From the NCBI RefSeq assembly GCF_007565055.1, contig NC_044550.1, positions 84,010,033-84,074,032 of the forward strand: DNA of 64,000 nucleotides, given 5' to 3'. The position numbers were made by a program, and so were the translations under genes. Origin of the DNA: Rhinopithecus roxellana. Taxonomy: Eukaryota; Chordata; Mammalia; Primates; Cercopithecidae. Of this stretch, positions 46,868 through 58,988 are shown piece after piece; the first letter of the stretch is position 1; each line of letters opens with the position of its first letter. The notes under the pieces are model-generated. The model was not told where the DNA came from, made no database searches, and worked only from the letters and a program-made list of their open reading frames with translations.

Positions 46868-47305
46868 GCATTGAGAGGAAACTGTTGTATTCTGTATTTA
46901 AAAGTATGCTGCTCTGTTCTATATGCTTAAAATATGATAAATAGTTTTTGGAATAAAAGGCTTTGTCTCTTTTTAGCTCTTTCTAGTGCTCTTAATGTTA
47001 AGGTATATAGTATAAGAAGTATACAAGGTTCCATGAGAAGGGCCTCCTAAGCACCACAGCCAAGAGTTTGGTCCTCAGCCCTGCAGGCTTAGAAACCTGA
47101 GAATAACTGTTTTCCTGGTTGTAGACTCACATTAGCCAAGTACATAGAGACTGGTAAATCAGAATGCCAATTTATTCTCTTAGAGTGGAGAAAATCCTTA
47201 TCAGTCCAATGTAAATGCTTGAATTATCAATTAGTACAATTAATAAGTGAATTAAAGATTAGTCAACAGTAGATACTGACCAACTGCAGAGGCCTGAGTG
47301 AACTT
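46868..47305. other. Unassigned DNA
   Basis: No recognised gene or repeat. Confidence 0.4.
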
Positions 47306-47345
47306 CTTTTAGATGTGTCAGAAACAGGCCTGACACATCTAAAAG
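47306..47345. repeat. Perfect 16-bp inverted repeat, 8-nt loop
   Basis: CTTTTAGATGTGTCAG (47306-47321), loop AAACAGGC (47322-47329), and CTGACACATCTAAAAG (47330-47345). Every base of the arms pairs. It belongs to no repeat I recognise. Confidence 0.97.
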
Positions 47346-47599
47346 TCAAGGAAGCTCCCCTTCAGCCCCTGCATAATGACTGTCAACCTCTGACTCAGTA
47401 GGTTAACCGTCTATGTTCTAAGCTAGTATCACCCTTCTGTGTATCCAGTGTGTCTCAAAACAATAAAAGAGTTGGGTTTCCTGCTTCTAAAATTACAATG
47501 ATGTTCTTCTGGTCTCTCTATGATTATTCCCAGAACAACACAGAGTTCAGAAACCATAGTTAAAACAGTAAAAATAATTTTGTATTAGTTGAAGGCCTG
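47346..47599. other. Unassigned DNA
   Basis: No recognised gene or repeat. Confidence 0.4.
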
Positions 47600-47920
47600 T
47601 TCATTTATTCATTTTAGAAATGGTCATCAACGAGTAATTAATGAGCACTTACTTGTTACTTGGCACCATACTGGCATTGAGCTAGATGTTGTGGAAATTG
47701 CTAAAGAAATGGAAGATAAATGACTACTCAAAAATAAAGATCAAGGAAATTCTCAATCATGTATTAAGAAAGTTCCTAGAAGAGAGAGAACACTGTGAGC
47801 GATTCATGGCTAGAAAGCTTTCCCGGAAGAGGTGGGATTTGAGGAAGACCTGGAATGATGCATCGTATTCCAAAAGAAAGAAAAGTAAATAGCATGAGAA
47901 AATCTGTGTATAAGAAAATG
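47600..47920 (-). mobile_element. L2 LINE 3' fragment
   Basis: TTCATTTATTCATTTTAGAA and ATGAGCACTTACTTGTTACTT are the reversed terminus. GAAAGCTTTCCCGGAAGAGG with GTGGGATTTGAGGAAGACCT, further in, match the next block of antisense L2. Confidence 0.6.
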
Positions 47921-48841
47921 AACATGCTTGAAATAAACTAGTCGAACACAGTCAAGAAATGATGTGATCCCATTTGGAGATAGAAAATTCTACACTCACA
48001 GCAAAAGACTTAACCAAATTTAAGGTTTAAGCAAATTTAAGATTTTGTCCATAGGTGGAGCTTCATTATCTATTACATTTTATGAGCCTGTTTATTACTT
48101 AAGAAAAAATATATGTTTTTAACTTCCACATTATTAATGAAAGGGAATTAATACTCCTGAGTACAGAAGGGCATGTAGCACATGTCACCCAGTGAATGGA
48201 TAACCGTGACTTTGGGTACAGAGGCAAACTATTGGGGCATTTAATTTTGCAGTCTAGGAATCTATTATTGCAATTCTAGATCTAGTTGGTTCCTCTAAAA
48301 AATGTAGGCTACTTTACAAGTTACATTATACCAATAAGAAAGCCTTTGATTATTTGATGATATGTTACTGTGCTTTGCAAATTTAACTCTCCCAAAAAAG
48401 TTGTTGAGTCTTTGCAAAATATTGGCCTTATATTTTATAACGGCTGGAATCTTCTGAAATCTAAGAGAACACAAACATCTCAGCAGAGAAAAGATAATAA
48501 TTATCTTTCTATGGTCACAAGAAAATTTTGGGTGACCCATGAGGTTGAGGACACACAGGACTGTGGTCAATAAGTTTCTCTCTCATGGATGTAGGTCTTG
48601 ACAGACTTTCCAGGTCTCAGAACAACCAGTCACCCCAGGTGAGAAGCAAGATCATTGTGCTTTACTATAGTTAAAATACTCAAGTACAGTCTATTATGTA
48701 AACTTTGCCATACTTCCTTTCTTTCTCCCTCATTCAATCTCACAAAGGAAATAATCCTTTGGGGAAAATTAACAGTTATTAGTAGTTCAGTTATATAAAA
48801 GTAAGAAAAAGTCATTCTAAAATTATCCAGGCTCTTTAAAG
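47921..48841. other. Unassigned DNA
   Basis: No recognised gene or repeat. Confidence 0.4.
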
Positions 48842-49160
48842 TAAAAAAAAAAAAAAAATCATTCTTAGCAAACTAACACAGGAACAGAAAACAAACACTG
48901 CATGTTCTCACTCATAAGTGGGAGTTGAACAATGAGAACACATGAACACAGGGAGGGGAACATCACACACTGGGGCCTGTTGGATGGGGTCTAGGGGAGG
49001 GAGAGCATTAATGCACATGGGGCTTAAAAGCTAGATGACAGGTTGATGGGTGCAACAAACCACCATGGCACATGTTTACCTATGTAACAAACCTGAATAT
49101 TCTGCACATGTATCCTAGAACTTAAAGTAAAACAAAACAAACAAAAAAACAACAACAAAA
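48842..49160 (+). mobile_element. 5'-truncated L1PA, 3' end only
   Basis: After an A17 run, TCATTCTTAGCAAACTAACA begins the last ~60 bp of ORF2. The 3'UTR follows (CATGTTCTCACTCATAAGTG, GGGGAACATCACACACTGGG, CATGTTTACCTATGTAACAA, TATCCTAGAACTTAAAGTA), with an AAAC-rich tail. It aligns by eye with 12568-12870 of the full-length copy. Older than that copy, with visible substitutions. Confidence 0.92.
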
Positions 49161-49222
49161 AACAAATTATCACATGTACCTTGAAAATATGTACAGCTAT
49201 TATGTATCAATAAAATAATAAA
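49161..49222 (+). mobile_element. L1 3'-terminal scrap (L1MA/L1PB-like)
   Basis: TTATCACATGTACCTTGAAA and TATGTACAGCTATTATGTAT, then AATAAAATAATAAA, is the end of an older L1 3'UTR, next to the L1PA tail. Confidence 0.5.
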
Positions 49223-50577
49223 TTGAATGGAAGAAAATGATCTGGGCTCATTCACTAGAATGCCAAGTGAAGCTGTTCCAAGATGGTTGTCAAAGTCATT
49301 TAAATACAAACTGTGTCTCCCCCAGAGAGCACTTGAAAAGCCTTTTTAGTTGATTCCCAGGAAAACCCCAGTGGAGACTGATGGTTGACATGTGCTCCCT
49401 CCATTTTGCTGCTGGGAAAAGCAAAATGCAGAAAATTCTATTATACTGTCCCCCTTCCTTTAGCCAGTGGGTGATGAGAACAAAACGCACATTTTCTGGT
49501 TTCCCATCAGGGACTATTTTTTTTTCAGCCATTAGATCCCATTCTTTTATAGGGACACTCACCACTTACAACTTGACTGATTTCATCTCAACGCTGAACT
49601 AACCACATGAAATAATAAGAAGCTAGTGTAAAACCACACCTCTAGAACAAAGCACATTGACAATAATGAATTGCAATCCTGTCGTGTCAGCAAGCCTTTA
49701 AAAATAATTCTCAAACATCATTATATATATTAAAATAAAGCTTGAAATAACCCCACTCATTTGAACAAGTGGTTACATTCCTCTCCCACCTAAACCACTC
49801 TTCATAAGTTGTGAATGTGTTTATTTGCTTTGCACTGGAAGCCATAAAACAACCAACCAATTTGCAAAAACAGATAAGCAAAGTAGCAATCTGATCAGAA
49901 AGGGTGAACATGGCTTATAGGCACCCCTGCTTCTCCCCTCACTATTGCCATTGCCAGATTCTGTAGCTTTCCTGGGCCTCTGCAATTTGACAGTTTTAGA
50001 ACTAATTTTACAACAAACGTTTGAGTTTACACATGAAAAAACTAAAGCCCACAGAGCAACCAACAGACACAAATCAATCACAAAGCAGAGGGAAACACCA
50101 AATAATCTGATTCCCAGTTCATTGTTTTATAGCATCGTATCTTCTTGCCTTCACTAGTTTAGGAGATTACTGTTATTCAACAATAAGATATTATTCTTAC
50201 CTTCCACTGTCCCCTTTCTCTGTAGCATAAAGAAAATAAGAGCTGAATTTCAAAGAGCTTACCTCCTAAATTTTTGTATATCCTGGAAATAACACTAAAT
50301 GATATTTTCATGGTTATCATAGAGCATAGAATAACTTCACATAACATGCTCACAGCTCAAAATTGCTTACTGGTGAGTTCAGCTTTCTCTCTATTTGTTA
50401 GTTTTAGCCAAAGGGCAAACAAACAATGACTTTTGTCACTGGCAATAATGGTTCTGCAATAGATTGACTGAAACAAACACTCATTTATTCATTAAGAAAA
50501 ATATCTATTGAATACTTCAAAGGTGATATGGATGTGGAATAACCAAATTTCCACAAGCCATTTATTCCAGATAAAAT
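49223..50577. other. Unassigned DNA
   Basis: No gene recognised. 50473-50525 (CACTCATTTATTCATTAAGA, ATCTATTGAATACTTCAAAG) may be an antisense L2 scrap. Confidence 0.4.
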
Positions 50578-50865
50578 GTGAGTGATTTATAAACAGCAGA
50601 AACTTATTGCTCACCGTTCTGGGAGCTGGGAAGTCCAAGATCAAGGCACCAGCAGATTCTGTGTCTGGTGAGGCCCTGTTTCACATAGGTAGTGCCTTCT
50701 ACATGTCCACACATGATGGAAGGGTAAACAGGTCCCTTGAGCCCCTTTTATCACCCTTATGACCTAATCACCTCCCAAATGCCCACCTCTTAATATGTTC
50801 TCATTAAGGAGTAGGTTTCACATATGAATTTTAGTGGCCACCAACATTGGGACCACAGCATTACA
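50578..50865 (-). mobile_element. MaLR LTR (MST/MLT1 group)
   Basis: TTATTGCTCACCGTTCTGGG, AGTCCAAGATCAAGGCACCA, TGACCTAATCACCTCCCAAA, CCACCTCTTAATATGTTCTC and GGCCACCAACATTGGGACCA give the reversed order of a MaLR LTR, with an internal deletion. Confidence 0.65.
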
Positions 50866-52587
50866 CTAGCTTAATTTTTTCTTTTCCCACTGAAAAAAAT
50901 TTAAAGCTTATCTTTGTACATATTTAACATACTGGAAATAATTATTACTTTCATATTTATCTTTAAAATTGCCCCCTGAAAAAACATGAGAATCAAATTC
51001 CACTAAAAATATATTCAACCAACATTTTACCTGTCGAATATAACCCAAATCTCAAGATTAAATATTTTCCATATAGCTCTCAATCTTATTCAACAAAATT
51101 TAGAACTGATAGATCCAGGCCTAGAATATTGGCTTTAAGCATTTTTCTTAAATTTCTGTGTTAAAAATACATTTTCCCCGTGATAATAAGAGCATGTGGT
51201 CATTGTGGAATATCCAAGAAATAGAAAAAAAAAAAAAACATAAAAAAAAATTTTAAATTTACTATAATGCTATAATGCTATAATATACTATATAACATCC
51301 AGAAACAAATACTGAAAACATTTTGGTACATTTTAATAATTTTTGCATCCTGTTGCCTACCCCCTTTTGTAATAGTGAGTATTTTGTTGTGTAGTTAAAT
51401 ATTCTTAAAGAATGTGATTTTAATGACTTCTTCATAATCTGTTTAATTACAAACCATACTTTATTTAGTTTGTATATAATTATACTTAATTTCTAACATA
51501 GGCTATTTAGGAGAACCTCTCTTTCAAAGAGAGCTATAACAACCACTAGTAGGAATCAGGCCACTGCCACACCTGACACCACCAACTCATCTTGTGCCAA
51601 GCAGGGAAAGATTCATGGCTCCATATCCTCCCTCACCCCAGCAGATTTAAAAATACAGTGAGGTCTGATCACACCAAGTCAGTCTTAGACGGAGGTGGAC
51701 CCTCTGGTTCAACGGTCTGATTTTCTATATAGAATGCATTAATATTAATCTGCATAATCCAAATAAAAATAAACTTTATTTGGTATATTAATGCCGAGAC
51801 TTGCAGAGCCTATTTTCAATTCTTTACTTCTAGCCTTCTCTTCAACAACTGGTCCCTCTGAAACACCAAACCTAAGGATTTGTGAAGGTTTTTCTCATTC
51901 ACGCTTGTCCTGGCCGCTATTCATTCCTCATTTTTCTTGAGCAATATATCTCAATGAGAGTAATTAGTACATGACCAATTCAACAACCACTAGATATAAT
52001 GACTGTCCTACTTTGGTGCAGCAGACATCTTTTTGTTTTCGTTGTTCCCACACCATATAAGTACTGATTAGAAGCAGGAATGCCTGTCCAGACCCTGTGA
52101 AGGAGGTGATGAATGGTATGTCTGAACAGCTCAGCCCTGGCTTAGTATCACTGAAATGCCACACTCCTCACTGAAGTCTGTTGATAAGCCTGACAGTGCT
52201 CAGCAACTTTTACCAGCAGACTTTATATTGGGGGACCCAAGCTGAGAGTTAGCACATGGGGTGTTCTGTCAGCACAGAAGGTTTACACCATTAGTAGTAG
52301 ATCTAAATAGTGTTTAGATTGTGGAGTTCAACAAAAATCTAGGTCATTAAGTGCATAAAAGAAAAGGTTACAATGACTCCATTCCAAATAAAATGCTGTT
52401 TGGAGGGAAACAAATAAATTAATCTTGCAGTTAATTGGTAATAAAGAAACAAGAGACTCATATGTTGTTTTATGTGTAGATATTATCTTAGTGCCATTTG
52501 GGACAGCTTATTCTTCAGGCTTTTTGAAATATGAAGTATACAGCTGGGATTTAGGTATTACTAGCCAATTAGGAATTATTTTTAATG
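50866..52587. other. Unassigned DNA
   Basis: A stretch at 51510-52240 has more balanced composition, but I find no exon, frame or repeat I can support. Confidence 0.4.
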
Positions 52588-52624
52588 TAAAAACAACCAA
52601 CCAACCAACCAAACAAACAAAAAA
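52588..52624. repeat. (AACC)n simple repeat
   Basis: AACCAACCAACCAACC followed by AAAC units. Confidence 0.85.
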
Positions 52625-53506
52625 ATCCAATTTGTTTGGAGACTACATCCCTGGAGAATAAGTAAATATTACAATGTTGTATAATCTTGAAAATTTTTAA
52701 ATGTTAAGGAAAATAATATGCCCATGGGAATCCTAATTTATGAGACAAAATTCAAAGAAGTTGTTCATAGAAATTTAAACCCTTGACATTTTTAGGACAC
52801 AATTTAAAGTAGAATAAAAAATAGTTTTCACAACATAAAATGAATGTAAAATGAATTGGAAAAATTTCAGCAGTTTCCTCAAGGGACCATTAAAAGCTAG
52901 GGTATCTTACAAATATTCACCAGGGTTTAAAGCTAATGGAAAACATATGCGGAAAGTGTTTAATAGAGCTTAATGTTCAATATAAGAGAAATACAACAAA
53001 TTTGTATTGGGTACACTGATTACGAGATGAGAAGTTTTTGACCCATTCCCCAGTCCATTTTTTATATGAGAACCAAAACTGGCTAAATTTAGTTCCATCA
53101 CTTATTCTTATCCACCCTGTGCTGAAAATGCCCATGACAAAGGGAGTTCCTGGGTAACAAAACTTCCAAAGAAATTTCTAAAAGAGCAACAGAAAGCCAC
53201 AAATCCAGGAAAATAAAGATAATATAACCTGAATAACTACAAATTTCATAATCAATATGTAAATGTAATCATGGGGAAACTCCCTGAAAAAGTCACATAA
53301 TTCCTTTTATAATAAAAATAGTTTCTGCACTTTCCTGAAAATTTGGTGGCCTGAGTATACCCAAGTAACTCTTCCATTGAACATAAGTACACGAAAAGTG
53401 GCATCAGTCGTGGAAAGTAGGTAAGAGTATCAAGATTATGCCAGAAATGTTAAGGAAGTGTTACTAGATATCGTGGAGGTATAATACAGCTGAAAAAGAT
53501 ACAGAG
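52625..53506. other. Unassigned DNA
   Basis: No recognised gene or repeat. Confidence 0.4.
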
Positions 53507-54050
53507 GCCTTGGTAGGCAGAATAATGGTCCCCCCAAAGATGTCCAGGTCCTAATCCTTAAAATTTACTGTGAATACACTAAACTATATAATAAAGAGTA
53601 ATTAAGATGGAATTAAGGTTGCTAATCATGTAACCTTAAAAGAGAGAGATTATCCTCGATTACCTAGGTGGGCCCAGTGGAATCACAGAGTCTTTAAAAG
53701 TAGAAGAGAGGCGAGAGGCAGAAGAGGAGGTCAGGGTGATGCAATATGAGAAGGACTTGATTCATCTTTGTTGGCTTTGAAGATGGTGGGAAGAACCACA
53801 CTCCAAGGCTTGCAGGAGGCCCAGGGAAGCTGGAAAAGGCAAAAATTAAAATTAAAATAAAAATTAAAAAAAAAGTATCCTACCTAGAGCCTACAGAAAG
53901 GAATACAGCCCTGCCAAGGTGCTGATTTTAGCCCAGTGAGGTATGTGTGTCAGACTTCTGACCTTCAGAACTGTAAGATAATCTATTTGTTTTCTTTAAG
54001 CCACTAACTTTGTAGTAACTTGTTTTGGCAACAATAGAAAAATCATAAAG
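53507..54050 (+). mobile_element. MLT1-type MaLR LTR
   Basis: GGTAGGCAGAATAATGGTCC, CCCAAAGATGTCCAGGTCCT, GGTGGGCCCAGTGGAATCAC, AGAGGAGGTCAGGGTGATGC, GCTGGAAAAGGCAAAAATTA, TTAGCCCAGTGAGG and AACTGTAAGATAATCTATTT follow full MLT1C/D order. An AAATT-rich expansion lies near 53835-53872. Confidence 0.85.
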
Positions 54051-54659
54051 AGCTTCTTGAGAACATAGCATATGAATAGATAAGGGAGACCCTGGAAACA
54101 ATAAAAGAGATTCTTTCAAAAGCTTCTGATTTAGAGGTCAAGGAAAGGGTCTAAGGAAAGAAGCAGCACACCCCTTGGAAAGGTCCTTTGCCATGGGAAT
54201 CTGCAGCATTCAAAACAATTGTGCTGTAAGGCCCAATTGGCTCATAAAATGGGGGCATCAAAAAGAGCCAGGAGGGGGGCAAGGATTCTCTAAGATTTGA
54301 GAGGTGGACATTTATATCTGAATGTAGATGACTGCATCATGAAGAAGGAGACACAGCACAAACACACAATATAGCTGATGTGGAATGGCCTAACAGACAG
54401 ATAGGTACAGGAAGCTGTTCCTACAAAGCCAGAAAAAAAAAAAAAAAAAAAACGATCCCCAGCTTGGACTGCCCAAGGGTTTTAACTCCCTTCCCATGCC
54501 CTTTTGTGGCAGCCCAACTACTGAGCAAGTAATTTAAAGTTATATCAACAGACATTGAATACATGATGGAAGATAGTTAGAAACTGCAAGTCACAGCTTC
54601 CCATGCTGCTAATGGGCTTGGATAGCCTGTTCTTCATTCATGGATAATTAGAAAGAAAA
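54051..54659. other. Unassigned DNA
   Basis: An A20 run at 54433-54452 has no clear retroelement body. Nothing else recognised. Confidence 0.4.
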
Positions 54660-55380
54660 AGATTCCTCTATATAAAAAAGAGAGAATATATCATGCAAGA
54701 TACAGAGGAAGAGAATAATATTGATAAAGACATTACAAACAAAGAAATCTTGGTCAGAAAGACACTCTCTGCCTTCAAAAATACAGAATGTGAAATAAAA
54801 TATAAGATGAAGTAAAATGACACTGTGAAATAGAAGATCAACTGTTAAGGGCAGTACAGAAAATTTTCCTCCAAGAAAACAAAATATGTTAGAGGCATTA
54901 AAATGTGTATTAGAAGAGAAGAAATAAAACAGAAAATTATAACAGATGAATGATACAGAGAATAGAAAACAAAGATCCCAAACAAGAATGATTATTTACT
55001 TTTAAAGAAGAGTCTAGAGCAGACAGAAAAGAAGTAATAAAGATGTAACCATTGGATCTATTCCTGGACTAAAAAAGATATGAAGGTGCAGAACAAATGG
55101 ATTTACCATATACAAAGTAATGTTACTAAAGAAAGATCAACATCCAGACATATTCCAGGGGAATCAAATTAAATTCCAAAGAAAAAAGAGCAAATGCAAA
55201 ACCCAGACAGAGAGAAAAATAATTAATCTCAGATTTCTTTTTCTCAATCTTAAAAACCAAAGGACAATAGGGTAACATCTACTCTACAAAGTTCTTTTAA
55301 AAAGTTTGGATCTCATGATTTTATATCAGCCAATTTGTATAATCAGTCATTGACATATAAAGGTGATGAAAAATATATAC
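54660..55380 (+). mobile_element. Ancient L1M/HAL1 ORF1-region fragment
   Basis: Purine-rich sequence ending in TCATGATTTTATATCAGCCA and ATTGACATATAAAGGTG, which matches the L1 ORF1 end ('agaatttcatatccagccaaactaagtttc'). There are many stops. HAL1, which has ORF1 alone, is an alternative to L1M. Confidence 0.5.
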
Positions 55381-55556
55381 AACCAGATTAATCTCATGCA
55401 CAGAGGTGGTCTGACATCTTGTGCTCCTTCTCTGGCCCACTCCAGCCACTTTGTCTTCCATAAGCTTCTCCAAAATAGCATGCTTACTACCCCATCCTCC
55501 CCACCATTATTTAACATTACAGCTTTAGCTGGTGCAAGAGAACAAGTAATAATACC

Positions 55557-55938
55557 GTGATATGCTGCATAATAGTGTTTTAGTCAACAATGGACCACAT
55601 ACACAATGGTGGTCCCATAAGATTGTAATGGAGCTAAAAACTTCCTACCACCTACTGACACTGTAGCTGTCCTAATATTGTAGTGCAATGCATTGCCTTT
55701 TCCGCATTTAGAGACACAAATACCATTGTGTTACAATTGCCTACTGTATTCAGAAGAGTAACGTGCTGTACATGTTTGTAGCCTAGGAGCAATAGACCAT
55801 ACCATGCAGGCTAGGTGTATAAGCTATACCACGTTGGTTTGTGTAAGTATACTCTATGATATTCGCGTAGCAACCAGGTTGTCTGACAATGCATTTCTCA
55901 GAATGTATTCCTGTCATTCAGTGACACGCGACAGTATT
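55557..55938 (-). mobile_element. MER2 (Tigger-derived) non-autonomous transposon
   Basis: GGTGGTCCCATAAGATTGTA, TGTTACAATTGCCTACTGTA, GTGCTGTACATGTTTGTAGC, CTAGGAGCAATAGACCATAC and TTTCTCAGAATGTATTCCTG give MER2 order. The outer ends CTGCATAATAGTG and CAGTGACACGCGACAG are decayed terminal repeats. Confidence 0.8.
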
Positions 55939-56879
55939 AATAATAAGCAATCTCAATATGGAAAAGAGAAGAACAAACTGGTTACATTTTCAAGTCAGTA
56001 ATTTATTTGGAAAACCCAAAAGAATCAATGAAATATGAAAACTAGGAAGAGAGTTCAACAAGGCAGTCAATTACAAAGGAAAAGTACAAGATCAATTGCT
56101 TATCTTCTGTTTTAAAGGGTATTAAAATTTCATGCTTTGAAAGTTCCTCTGTTCTAAATACGTAGCAATGACACTTAGGTTATAAAGGGATAATTCAAAT
56201 CGTCTGGTCATTATCAAAAATTAGATAACTGGCTCTGTGCGTCTGAAACACAAAGGGGTGAAATAAGTAAGTGGAGTTGAAGCCGTGGGCCTCCTGGGTT
56301 CCAGATGCAGAGGCAGGCAAAAGAGGCTGGGAATTCAGCTTCTGGGGGTGGTCACCAAAACTAACTCAATTTGCTGGAGGGAAGTCAGAAACTGGAGCCT
56401 GGTTTACTGCATGAAAGCTGGGGTTGCTGAGGGAATTTCTCTGCCTTATGTGACAGAAGGCTAATCTTTGGGGCAGCCCAAACATTTAATGAAATTACAT
56501 GTGAAAATCCCAATAGCATCAGTGGCGGCGTGGCATTAGACAATGCAGAGGATTTTTCAAAATAATTATAAAATGTATTTGAAGAAAGAAATGGCAAAAA
56601 AAGAAACACAAGGAAAAAGTTTAAAAAAAAAAAAAAAAAGATGCAAGGCTTGCCCTGCAATTTTCTTAAAATGTATTATAAAATTACGTTATTAAACAAC
56701 ATAGAGATTCCATATATAAAAATAAATGAATTCATTCACATTTATGTAATAGTTTAATATATAAAAGGTAGCCTTTAATACTAAGAAGGTGTATTTCTCA
56801 AGAATCCATTAGAAAAACTGGTTAATGTTCTCCAAAAAAGAACATTTAAATTTTAAAAACATTTATATATCAAAACGTG
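55939..56879. other. Unassigned DNA
   Basis: A17 at 56623-56639. No gene or recognised body. Confidence 0.4.
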
Positions 56880-56973
56880 AAGATTATTAAAGCCGACTGG
56901 TACAATTGAAATTTTTCAATATATTTGACAGGCAACATTAATAATATAGAAAGAGCTCTTATAAATCAACAAG

Positions 56974-56974
56974 A

Positions 56975-57009
<35 letters not shown>
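56974..57009. repeat. (AT)n microsatellite
   Basis: About 36 bp of pure AT dinucleotides inside the L1M fragment. Confidence 0.93.
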
Positions 57010-57011
<2 letters not shown>

Positions 57012-57206
57012 TTTTAAAGATAAAAATATGTAGAGAATAAGAAGAAACTAGAAATATCCAAAACTGGACAAAGAATATGAAGAGGGGACATACAAATGGT
57101 TAGTAAATATATAAAATGTTTAACCTCACTAACAATTAAATAAATAAAAATGAAAAAGACAATTAGATAGCATTACTTGCCTCTTCTCCAACGAAGATGC
57201 ATGTTA

Positions 57207-57595
57207 TGGCCTAAATTGTGTCCTACCCTGCAAATTCGTAGGTTGAAGCCCTAACCCCCAGTTTCTCAGTATGTGACTGTATTTGAAGATAGGAACTTTA
57301 AAGAAGTGGTCAAGTTAAAATGAGGCCATTGAGGTAGGGCCCTAATTCAATTTGGCTGGTGTTTGTACAAGAAGAGGAAATTTGGAGACACAGAGAGACA
57401 CCTGGCACGTTCATGCACTGAGGGACCATGTGAGCAGCAAGAAGACAGCCATCTGCAAGACAAGGAGAGAGAGCTGGGAAGAAGCCAAACCTGCTGACAC
57501 CTTGATGTTAGACTTTTATTGTCTAGAACTGTGAGAAGATAAATTTCTGTGCCTGCCAGTGGTATCTTCTTATGGAAAACCTAGCAAACTAACAT
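57207..57595 (+). mobile_element. MaLR LTR (MLT1/MST group) in L1M
   Basis: GTTATGGCCTAAATTGTGTC, TTGAAGCCCTAACCCCCAGT, TAAAATGAGGCCATTGAGGT, CAAGAAGAGGAAATTTGGAG, ACACCTTGATGTTAGACTTT, GAACTGTGAGAAGATAAATT and CTAGCAAACTAACAT follow LTR order in the sense direction. Confidence 0.82.
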
Positions 57596-58318
57596 GAAAG
57601 ATAACAATAAATGGTCATATCCATTGGGCCTAAGTGCAATACTGGTGAGAGTGTAGGCTGATACCATCATTCTAAAGGGCAACCTGCAACATAGAGCAAA
57701 GCTTCCTAGCACTGAGATGCTTCTCCCCACAAATTCTTAAACGCCTTGGGAAGTTTATCGTAGGAAAACCACAAGGATCTATAGAAAATATATGCATGAG
57801 GAAGTTCATAATAGCAAAAGTATATATATATTTTAAAGGTAATATATACAGGCTCATCAAAAGAGTATATATAAATAATGCTACTACAGAATGGCATCCA
57901 TTTAAAAAGCATGTCATACAAGAATACTTAGTAATGTGGGGAAATACACACATATATTATTGAGTGAAATACTCAAGTTACACACAATATTTACTAAATG
58001 ATTATAATTTTTTTTACTTATAATGTTATTGCTCTATATAAGCAAGCATATTCATGACATGTAAAAATGCTGATAATTGTCTCTGGGTGATAAAGTTATA
58101 GATCTAAATTCACTTGTATTTTAAAATTTTGATAAATTAATCATGTATTAATTTTGTCATTATTCTTTCAGGCACCCAGCTATAAGGAAGACTACAAGGT
58201 AGACACTCTTAACATTTCACTTAACCTTATGAAGACAGAAAAATGAAAATTTACAGTAACACTGAAACCCAAGTAACAGAAATAAAATATCAGAAATAAG
58301 GTATAAAAGTATATATCA

Positions 58319-58590
58319 GGGCTGGACACAGTGGCTCACACCTGTAATCCCAGCACTTTGGGAGGTCAAGGTGGGAGGATCATTTGAGCTCAGGAGTTTG
58401 AGACAACCCTGGGCAGCACAGCAAGATCTCATCTCTAAAAAGAAAAATGAAAAAGTATATATAGGGAGGCTGAGATGGGAGGATCCCTTGAGTCCAGAAG
58501 TTTGAGGCTGCAGTGAGCTATGATTGTGCCACTGCACTCCAGCCTGGGCAACAGAAAAAGACCCTATCTTTAAAAAAATAAAATAAAACC
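58319..58590 (+). mobile_element. AluJ, rearranged at the arm junction
   Basis: The left arm (GGGCTGGACACAGTGGCTCA to GATCTCATCTCTAAAAAG) is joined to a short right arm (GGGAGGCTGAGATGGGAGGA to GCCTGGGCAACAG). Between them is AAAAAGTATATATA, also found just outside both ends (58305-58316 and 58593-58605). The usual start of the right arm is missing. Confidence 0.88.
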
Positions 58591-58988
58591 AAAAAAGTAT
58601 ATATAAAGTCAAGGAAATATCAGAAATAAAGTATCAGAAATAAAATACAATTGGATAATTTCCTACAACCTAGAAGGCCAATAAAGCTCCATTTAATTGT
58701 GGCCTACCCATGCTTTGCTCACCTAAAAGTAAGAATATCCTTTCTTTTTCTTTCTCCCTCTCTCTCCCTCTGCCTACTTCCTATTTCAGAAATCAAGGTT
58801 CACACGAAACAGAAAACGATTTTTCTATCAGTTTGGAATCACTTTATACAGCAGGCCTTCAGTTTATTACCTGTTATATTATTCCATGAATAATTCAATA
58901 TATTCTCTGAATACCGTAAAGTTAGACTCTAACCTATTAATAAAAGTAAAAACATCAGTGTATGTTAAAACTAAAGTATATGAAAAAT
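58591..58988. other. Unassigned DNA, perhaps L1M
   Basis: 58900-58980 is A-rich and may continue the L1M ORF2 that is clearer after the next Alu. A C/T-rich run lies at 58738-58775. Confidence 0.35.

Larger units (their letters stand above)
56880..58160 (+). mobile_element. L1M ORF2 end and 3'UTR, split by a MaLR LTR
   Basis: ACAAAGAATATGAAGAGGGG, ACATACAAATGGTTAGTAAA and AATGTTTAACCTCACTAACA match late L1 ORF2. After 57600, TGGTGAGAGTGTAGGCTGAT, AAGTTCATAATAGCAAAAGT and ATTGTCTCTGGGTGATAAAG match the L1M 3' end. The LTR at 57207-57595 separates the two parts. Confidence 0.65.
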
